DNA of 14,343 nt from assembly GCF_035304305.1 (NCBI RefSeq), contig NZ_DATGQG010000103.1, positions 1 through 14,343 of the forward strand. Direction: 5' to 3'. The DNA is from Ferrovibrio sp035304305 (GTDB taxonomy: Bacteria > Pseudomonadota > Alphaproteobacteria > Ferrovibrionales > Ferrovibrionaceae). Numbering within the stretch: position 1 is the first letter of the stretch; the number at the start of each line of letters is the position of its first letter. Made by a program: the position numbers and the translations under genes. Positions 9,305 to 14,343 of the stretch are shown piece by piece. The notes below the pieces were generated by a model. It did not search any database, was not told the origin of the DNA, and was given only the letters and a program-made list of their open reading frames with translations.

Positions 9305-10885
9305 CTACTTCTTCTCCACGTTCCACAGGATGAAGGCCGGGCTCGGCAGCAGGCCGACAACCTCCTTGCGGTAGGCGGTGGGCTGGAAATATTCGCCCAG
9401 CGGGATGTAGTGCACCATTTCATAGGCGCGCTTCTGCACCGCCGCGGCGATTTCCTTCTGCTTGGCCGGATCGGTCTCGCGGGCATAGGCATCGCGGAGC
9501 TTCTCGATCTCCGGATCCTCGGTCCAGCCGAACCAGCCGCCCTGCTTGCCGAGGCCCTTCACACCGGCGTTGGTGATCGGGTTCATCATGTCGGCGGTAC
9601 CCCAGGCGGTGTGGAAGATGTGCCAGCCGCCCTGGTCGATGCCGTCCATCTTGGCGCGGCGGCCGACCAGCGTCTGCCAGTCCATCGACTGCAGGTCGAT
9701 GTTCATGCCGATCGAGCGCAGGATCGGCGCGGTGACCAGCGGCAGCTGGGCGATCGAGGCCAGGTCGGTCGGCGCCATGATGACGATCTTCTCGCCCTTG
9801 TAGCCGCTTTCCTTGAGCAGCTTCTTCGCCATCTCGAGGTCCGGCTTCACGGCGCCGACATCGGTCTTCAGCGGCGTCGAGCAGCCGAACAGCGCCGGGC
9901 AGACCTTGGAGTATTCCGGATCGCCGATCTGCGCCGCCAGATAGTCTTCCTGGTTGATGGCATGCAGGATGGCGCGGCGGATCTTGACGTTGTCCAGCGG
10001 CGGCTGCAGCCAGTTCATGCGCAGCATGTAGTTCATGCCGAGCGGGCCGAGGTCCTTGACCACCACGTCCTTCGACTTCTTCAGCTCCGGCAGCAGGTCG
10101 TAGGAGGCCTGCTCCCAGATGTCGATTTCGCCCTTGACCAGCGCGTTCATCGCCGTCTGCGGATCGGCAATGGTGATCCACTCGACGCGATCGACCTTTG
10201 CCACCTTGCCGCCGCTCATGAAGCTGGGCGGCTCGGAACGCGGCTTGTAATCGGGGTTTTTCTCATACACGACCTTGGCGCCGGGATTGAATTCCGACTT
10301 CACGAAGCGGAACGGACCCGAGCCGATTTCCTCCGGCACGTTCTGGGTATGCGGCGTCTCGGCGAGGCGCTTGGGCATGATGAAGGGCACGTTCGAGCTC
10401 GGCTTGCCCAGCGAGTCGAGCACCAGACCGTAGGGTTCCTTCAGAATGAGCTGGAAGGTCTTGTCGTCGACCGCCTTCAGCTCCTTGATGAAGTCGAACA
10501 GCTTCTGACCCATGCCGTCGGCCTTGCCCCAGCGCTGCAGCGAGGCAATCACGTCAGCCGTGGTGACCGGCTGGCCGTCATGGAATTTCAGGCCGTCGCG
10601 CAGGGTGAAGGTGTAGGTCAGCTTGTCGCCGCTGATGTCGTACTTGTCGACCATCTGCGGCTTGACTTCCATCTTGTCATTCACCGCGAACAGCGTGTCG
10701 TAGATCATGTAGCCATGATTGCGCGACATGAAGGCGGTGGTGATGATGGGATCGGTGACGCGCAGACCGGCATGGGGCACCATGCGCAGGGTCTTCTTGT
10801 CTTGCGCTGCAACATCGGCCGCGAGGCCGAGGCCCACGCCGATGGCCAGAACGGATACCAGGGTACGGAACCGACGCGACTGCAT
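9305..10885 (-). CDS. Periplasmic solute-binding protein, peptide/SBP_bac_5 family
   Basis: A 526-residue substrate-binding protein, the specificity subunit of the importer. A signal peptide is visible: positive MQSRRFR, a hydrophobic core to about residue 22 and a likely cut after AADVAA or AAQ (26-28). No lipobox is present, so it is soluble in the periplasm. Family 5 features are LTYTFTLRDGLKFHDGQP (89-106), IGSGPFRF (187-194) and KIRRAILHAINQEDYL (301-316). Two cysteines, C329 and C335, six residues apart in the C-terminal lobe, could form a disulfide. The ATG is chosen because GGAGAG lies six bases upstream and the signal peptide begins there. The frame stays open much further upstream, but only as antisense of the divergent gene. 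It is first in the operon and carries its promoter. Dipeptides, opines or other small amides are possible ligands; the actual one is unknown. Confidence 0.95.
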   Translation of the reverse strand: MQSRRFRTLVSVLAIGVGLGLAADVAAQDKKTLRMVPHAGLRVTDPIITTAFMSRNHGYMIYDTLFAVNDKMEVKPQMVDKYDISGDKLTYTFTLRDGLKFHDGQPVTTADVIASLQRWGKADGMGQKLFDFIKELKAVDDKTFQLILKEPYGLVLDSLGKPSSNVPFIMPKRLAETPHTQNVPEEIGSGPFRFVKSEFNPGAKVVYEKNPDYKPRSEPPSFMSGGKVAKVDRVEWITIADPQTAMNALVKGEIDIWEQASYDLLPELKKSKDVVVKDLGPLGMNYMLRMNWLQPPLDNVKIRRAILHAINQEDYLAAQIGDPEYSKVCPALFGCSTPLKTDVGAVKPDLEMAKKLLKESGYKGEKIVIMAPTDLASIAQLPLVTAPILRSIGMNIDLQSMDWQTLVGRRAKMDGIDQGGWHIFHTAWGTADMMNPITNAGVKGLGKQGGWFGWTEDPEIEKLRDAYARETDPAKQKEIAAAVQKRAYEMVHYIPLGEYFQPTAYRKEVVGLLPSPAFILWNVEKK

Positions 10886-10925
10886 GTTGAGCTCTCCCCT
10901 TGAATTTGTATGAAGACTAACGAAA

Positions 10926-10939
10926 CTGACCATGGTCAG
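10926..10939. promoter_or_regulatory. 14-base perfect palindrome, likely operator
   Basis: CTGACCATGGTCAG is fully self-complementary and lies 40 bases before the binding-protein ATG, where a -35 box would be expected. It is also 117 bases before the GGT-like start, so one regulator could control both directions. It does not resemble the HutC site, and no gene for another regulator lies in the window. Confidence 0.5.
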
Positions 10940-11042
10940 ACGGTTCCGGTCAAGCGAGTCTTTATCGTTCGCCCGGTCCCGACCGCAAATTGCTTTCCCG
11001 CTATGCAGCATGCCTGCCAAAGCGGCGCACCGAATATGCTTT

Positions 11043-11047
11043 GGAGG
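11043..11047 (+). promoter_or_regulatory. Ribosome binding site deciding the start of the GGT-like gene
   Basis: GGAGG lies nine bases before the ATG at 11057. In-frame ATGs further upstream (10910 and 11036) lack such a site, and the sequence they would add does not resemble the family. Confidence 0.65.
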
Positions 11048-11056
11048 CATTGTTCC

Positions 11057-12625
11057 ATGTCGCAGAATCTCAGCCGCGCCCTGTCCTTCCGCAAGGAGCC
11101 CCTGCGGTCCCGACACGGCATCGTCGCCGCGCAGAACCAGAAGGCGGCCGACATCGGCGCCGGGGTGCTGCGCGCCGGCGGCAATGCGGTCGATGCGGCG
11201 GTGGCGACGGCCTTCGCGATCGGCGCGCTGGAGCCCTGGATGAGCGGCATCGGCGGCGGCGGCTACATGGTGGTCTGGGACGCCAGGCGCCGCCGGGCGC
11301 AGGTGGTGGATTACGGCATGATCAGCGCCGCCGGGCTGAACGTGGCGGATTACCCGCTGGCGCAAGGCACCGCCGGCGATCTGTTCGGCTGGCCCGCCGT
11401 GGTGGAGGACCGCAACATCGTGGGCTACCACGCCATGGCGGTGCCCGGGCAGCCCGATGGCATGCGGCTGGCGCTCGAGACTTTCGGCACGCGCAGCTGG
11501 AGCCAGAGCCTCGGTCCGGCCATCGAGGCGGCGCAGGACGGCATCGATGTCGACTGGTATCTGAGCGTCATTGTCGCCAGCGCGGCGCGCGACCTGATCC
11601 GTTTCCCCGCCTCGAAGGCGATGTTCCTGCCTGACGGCCTGCCGCCGTCCGCCGATTTCGCCGGCCCGCAGCCGAAGCTGCGCAACGATGCGCTGGTCGC
11701 CACCCTGAAGGCGCTCAGCCAGGGCGGCGGGCGCGACTATTACGAGGGCGGCGTGGCTGCGGCTCTGGTGCGCGATCTCGCCGCCGGCGGATCGGCCATC
11801 AATGCCGACGATCTGCGCCGGTACCAGGCGAGGCTGGTCGAGCCGCTGCAATACACCTATGGCGATGCGACACTGCTGCTGCCGCCCGGCCTCACCGCGG
11901 GGCCGACGCTGCGGGACGCGCTGGAGAAGGCGCGGCCGAAGCTGCCCGCGAAACTGGATGCGGCCAGCTTCGTCGCCTATGCCGAGAGCATCACGGCGGC
12001 CTACGAGACGCGGCTGGCGACAATGGGCGACAGCGAAAATGCGGCGGGAGACGGGCGCGCCGGGTGTACCACGCATTTCTGCGTCATCGACCGTGACGGC
12101 AACATGGTGGCGCTGACGCAGACGCTGCTGTCGCTGTTCGGCAGCAGGGTCATCCTGCCGGAAACCGGCGTGCCGATGAACAACGGTGTCATGTGGTTCG
12201 ACCCGCGGCCCGGCCGGCCGAATTCCATCGGCGCCGGCAAGCGGCCGCTCAGCAACATGCTGCCGGCGCTGGCCCTGCGCAACGGCGAACCATGGCTTTC
12301 CATCGGCGCCTCGGGCGGCCGGCGGATCATGCCGGCGGTGATGCAGATCCTGTCCTTCCTGATCGACTACGGCATGCCGCTGGAGCAGGCGTTCCACCAG
12401 CCGCGCATCGATGCCAGCCTGCCGGACCAGCCGCAATTCGATCCGCATCTGGACGGGACGGTGCAGACCGCGCTGAAGGCGCGCTTCCCGCAGGCCACGG
12501 CGGTGCCCCGCATGCCGTTCCCGCTGCCCTATGCCTGTCCCAGCGCCGTGATGATCGAGCCCGACGGCCAGAGAGTTGGCATGACCGAGATTGCCCAGCC
12601 CTGGGCCGGGATGGCGGCCGGCTGA
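11057..12625 (+). CDS. Gamma-glutamyltransferase-family Ntn-hydrolase, leaderless and probably not a true GGT
   Basis: A 522-residue protein of the GGT fold, which self-cleaves into two chains and uses the new N-terminal threonine as nucleophile. MSGIGGGGYM (62-71) marks the large chain. GCTTHFCVIDRDGN (336-349) marks the processing site, with T338 as the expected nucleophile, aligned to E. coli T391. T356 (E. coli T409) and the oxyanion glycines G420-G421 are kept. By eye against E. coli GGT, the residues that hold the glutamyl group are changed: R114 to G87, N411 to L358, Q430 to G377, D433 to W380 and S463 to N400. No signal peptide is present, so it should act in the cytosol, unlike periplasmic GGT. 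It is divergent from the importer operon and 44 bases before a DMT transporter gene. It may be an amidase for another acyl group, as HpxW is for oxamate. Confidence 0.9.
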   Translation: MSQNLSRALSFRKEPLRSRHGIVAAQNQKAADIGAGVLRAGGNAVDAAVATAFAIGALEPWMSGIGGGGYMVVWDARRRRAQVVDYGMISAAGLNVADYPLAQGTAGDLFGWPAVVEDRNIVGYHAMAVPGQPDGMRLALETFGTRSWSQSLGPAIEAAQDGIDVDWYLSVIVASAARDLIRFPASKAMFLPDGLPPSADFAGPQPKLRNDALVATLKALSQGGGRDYYEGGVAAALVRDLAAGGSAINADDLRRYQARLVEPLQYTYGDATLLLPPGLTAGPTLRDALEKARPKLPAKLDAASFVAYAESITAAYETRLATMGDSENAAGDGRAGCTTHFCVIDRDGNMVALTQTLLSLFGSRVILPETGVPMNNGVMWFDPRPGRPNSIGAGKRPLSNMLPALALRNGEPWLSIGASGGRRIMPAVMQILSFLIDYGMPLEQAFHQPRIDASLPDQPQFDPHLDGTVQTALKARFPQATAVPRMPFPLPYACPSAVMIEPDGQRVGMTEIAQPWAGMAAG

Positions 12626-12669
12626 TCCCTGCGACAGCGTCCGCATATTCTGGGAAGACGACGGCCGGT

Positions 12670-13566
12670 ATGGGAATTCATAACTCGCTTGCCGTAGGCA
12701 TCGCTGCGGCATTCGCCAGTGTGGCCATCGGCGCGGGCTGGCAGGTGGCAACGCGGCTCGGCACCACCACAAGCCTGCAGCCGGTCGATCTCGCACTGCT
12801 GCGCTATTGCATTCCTGCCATATTGCTTGCGCCGATCTGGTGGCGCGTGCGGCCCATTCCCGCCAATGTAGACCGCCGTGTACTGCTGGCCATGCTGATC
12901 GGCGGCGGCCTGCCGTTCGGCTTGCTGGGCATGGTGGGCGCGCAATTCGCGCCGGTGGCCCATATGGGCGCATTGCTGCCCGGTGCGATGCCGCTCTTCG
13001 TGGCGCTGCTGGCCGCGATCGTGCTGGGAGAGCGCTTCTCGGTGGCGCGGCTCGCCGGCTTTATGCTCATCCTGCTGGGCATCGCGGCGATCGGCGCGCG
13101 CGCCCTGCTGGTTCGCGATGACGGCGCCTGGCGCGGCGACCTGCTGTTCCTGTCTGCCGCCTTCGTGTGGGCGATCTACACCATCGCCTTCCGCCGCAGC
13201 GGCATGACGCCCTGGCAATCCTCCGCGATCATCTGCTTGTGGTCGGCCCTCTTCGTCATGCCGCTCTGGCTGCTCTCCGGACCTGAGCGCGTGTTGGCCG
13301 CGCCGGTTGCCGATTTGGTGCTGCAATTCATCATGCAGGGTATCGTCGCGGGCGTTGCGGGCCTGTGGCTCTACGCGCTGGCGGTGGCCGGCATCGGGCC
13401 AAGCCGCGCGGCAGCAATTGGCGCGCTGGTGCCGGTTCTCTCCGCGGTGGGCGGTGCGGTGCTGCTGGGCGAGTTCCCAGACCTGCCTGTCATGGCGGGC
13501 GTAGTGCTCACGGTCTGCGGCGTGTTTCTAGCCAGCGGCGTTCTGGCGTTGCGCCGGGCAGGCTAG
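12670..13566 (+). CDS. EamA/DMT-superfamily transporter, 10 TM
   Basis: A 298-residue inner-membrane protein made of two EamA repeats of about five helices each (about 8-148 and 156-293). Conserved marks are the early LALLRY (41-46), the glutamate of VLGER (118-122) closing the fourth helix and its counterpart LLGEF (265-269) in the second repeat. The family moves small metabolites, often exporting amino acids or related compounds; the substrate is not readable. The frame is open far upstream across the GGT-like gene, but EamA homology begins at this ATG. The nearest SD-like GGGAAG is 12 bases away, so initiation may be weak or coupled to the preceding gene, which ends 44 bases upstream. Its stop codon TAG overlaps the opposing PdeM stop within one CTAG. 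Confidence 0.9.
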   Translation: MGIHNSLAVGIAAAFASVAIGAGWQVATRLGTTTSLQPVDLALLRYCIPAILLAPIWWRVRPIPANVDRRVLLAMLIGGGLPFGLLGMVGAQFAPVAHMGALLPGAMPLFVALLAAIVLGERFSVARLAGFMLILLGIAAIGARALLVRDDGAWRGDLLFLSAAFVWAIYTIAFRRSGMTPWQSSAIICLWSALFVMPLWLLSGPERVLAAPVADLVLQFIMQGIVAGVAGLWLYALAVAGIGPSRAAAIGALVPVLSAVGGAVLLGEFPDLPVMAGVVLTVCGVFLASGVLALRRAG

Positions 13567-14237
13567 ATCACGCTCACCAGTTTCGCCGCCGGCACGGCAT
13601 GCACGGTGGTGCTGGCAAGCATCAGCGCGCAGAGATCGGCTCCGAACAGCCCGCGCAGTCCGGGATGCAGAAGATCGAGCCCCCCGGTAAAGGTGCCGAA
13701 GGCAGGCAGGATCAGCCGTTCGCCGTCGGTCGCGAAGCATGGCCGCACCACCTTGCGGCCATGCACGCGGATGGCGGCCTTGGGATGGAAATGCCCGGCC
13801 ACTTCGCCCGGCGTTGCCGCAGGCAAGGGTTCGTGACGGAACCGCAGCGTGCCGAGCGCGAGATCATCCAGCGCCTCGCCGAACGGCACGGCATCCTGTT
13901 CATGGTTGCCGGCGATCCAGAGCCAGTCGCGGCCACGCGCCAGCTCGTCCAGCATGGCACGGTCAGGGGCAGACAGCCGGATGGGGCCGTTCGGGTCATG
14001 AAAGGCATCGCCCAGCGAGATCACGCGGCGCGGATTGCGCCGCAGGATGGCGGCCTGAAGCCGGACCAGCGTTTCGCGCGTGTCGAAGGGCGGCAGCAGG
14101 GCGCCGCGGCGGGCGAGGGCGGTGCCCTTTTCCAGATGCAGGTCGGCAACGGTCAGCGCGGATTGCCCGGGCCACCACAGACTGCCGTCGGGCTCGGCGG
14201 TCAGTTCCGCGTCATGAAACGCGAAAGTCAGGCTCAT
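13563..14237 (-). CDS. pdeM: Ligase-associated DNA damage response endonuclease PdeM (metallophosphoesterase)
   Basis: A 224-residue calcineurin-like metallophosphoesterase of the PdeM group. Metal-binding motifs are in order: ADLHLEKG (31-38, D32 and H34), SLGDAFHD (74-81, D77 with H80-D81), AGNHEQ (109-114) and GHFHPK (148-153). In the family, the gene accompanies an ATP-dependent DNA ligase, an Lhr-type helicase and a beta-lactamase-fold exonuclease in a bacterial DNA repair module. Here the helicase tail lies directly upstream with an ATGA overlap, which fixes both the start and the assignment. Its stop overlaps that of the convergent DMT gene by four bases. All ligands look intact. It has no link to the catabolic genes. 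Confidence 0.93.
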   Translation of the reverse strand: MSLTFAFHDAELTAEPDGSLWWPGQSALTVADLHLEKGTALARRGALLPPFDTRETLVRLQAAILRRNPRRVISLGDAFHDPNGPIRLSAPDRAMLDELARGRDWLWIAGNHEQDAVPFGEALDDLALGTLRFRHEPLPAATPGEVAGHFHPKAAIRVHGRKVVRPCFATDGERLILPAFGTFTGGLDLLHPGLRGLFGADLCALMLASTTVHAVPAAKLVSVI

Positions 14238-14343
14238 GCGGCGCTTCGGCCCTTCGCTGCCGGCGCCATGGCTTCCTCGATCAGCGCCGCTTCGGCGATC
14301 AGTGCGTCATGGGCGCTGCCATCGACCCGCTCGCGGCCGATAT
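14234..14343 (-). CDS. Ligase-associated DNA damage response DEXH helicase (Lhr-type), C-terminal end only
   Basis: The last 35 codons and stop of a gene that begins beyond the right edge. The tail begins IGRERVDGSAHDALIAEAAL and ends in an alanine-rich KGRSAA. The GRERVDG and AEAALIEE pattern resembles the C terminus of ligase-associated Lhr helicases. Its TGA overlaps the pdeM ATG (ATGA), showing translational coupling. The assignment rests on this short tail plus the pdeM partnership, because all helicase motifs lie outside the window. Confidence 0.75.
   Translation of the reverse strand, partial: IGRERVDGSAHDALIAEAALIEEAMAPAAKGRSAA

Larger units (their letters stand above)
10886..11056. 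promoter_or_regulatory. Divergent promoter region between the importer operon and the GGT-like gene
   Basis: This 171-base gap carries the 5' signals of both divergent units and no supported gene. For the importer, TACAAA on the minus strand (10905-10910) is a possible -10. A -35 placed 17 bases upstream would fall inside the 14-base palindrome at 10926-10939. No clear -35/-10 pair is visible for the plus-strand gene. Confidence 0.5.

Noticed and set aside
8873..10903. Plus-strand open frame opposite the DppB and binding-protein genes
   Set aside because: Same antisense effect; there is no SD or domain evidence.
12193..12669. N-terminal extension of the DMT transporter frame
   Set aside because: It overlaps the GGT-like coding region in another frame. 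The EamA fold starts at 12670.
10886..12973. Upstream extension of the binding-protein frame to over 1200 codons
   Set aside because: A signal peptide and strong SD fix the start at 10885. The extension is antisense to the GGT-like and DMT genes.

Overview
The window is a gene-dense, high-G+C bacterial chromosome segment. It has small intergenic gaps, SD-led starts and tightly packed operons. The ligase-associated repair pair (Lhr-type helicase plus PdeM) and the overall gene style suggest an alphaproteobacterium, possibly Rhodospirillales-like. That placement is inference from gene content and codon style, not a measured result. I see no insertion sequence, CRISPR array, rRNA or tRNA.

Left edge (1-504): the N-terminal 111 codons of a class III adenylate/guanylate cyclase-like protein run off the left end on the minus strand, starting at a GTG. 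A 171-base gap separates it from hutU. Next comes a minimal histidine-utilisation unit (505-2981, minus): hutC (repressor) then hutU (urocanate hydratase). An exact HutC-type operator (TGTA-N2-TACA) lies over the probable -10 box upstream of hutC.

Centre (3161-10885, minus): six closely spaced genes transcribed in the order periplasmic solute-binding protein, DppB-like permease, DppC-like permease, a single-chain double ATPase (DppD+DppF type), M20 metallo-deacylase and amidase-signature hydrolase. Spacings run from a 1-base overlap to 34 bases, so this reads as one importer-plus-hydrolase operon. It points toward hutCU, with a 179-base gap between the amidase and hutC.

Right (11057-13566, plus): a divergent transcription unit encodes a leaderless protein of the gamma-glutamyltransferase fold and a 10-TM EamA/DMT transporter. 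The enzyme keeps the autoprocessing threonine but has lost the residues that recognise glutamate in true GGT. A 14-base perfect palindrome sits in the divergent promoter gap. At the far right (13563-14343, minus) lie PdeM and the C-terminal tail of the ligase-associated helicase. PdeM and the DMT gene share an overlapping CTAG stop.

Working model (inference): the importer brings in a small amide or peptide-like compound. Cytosolic hydrolases of three unrelated folds (M20, amidase-signature, Ntn/GGT-like) open amide bonds, and the neighbouring hutCU unit suggests that an imidazole/urocanate fragment may be a product. No histidase, imidazolonepropionase or formiminoglutamate enzyme is present in the window. 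Either the rest of hut lies elsewhere, or this locus feeds urocanate-like compounds in without histidase.
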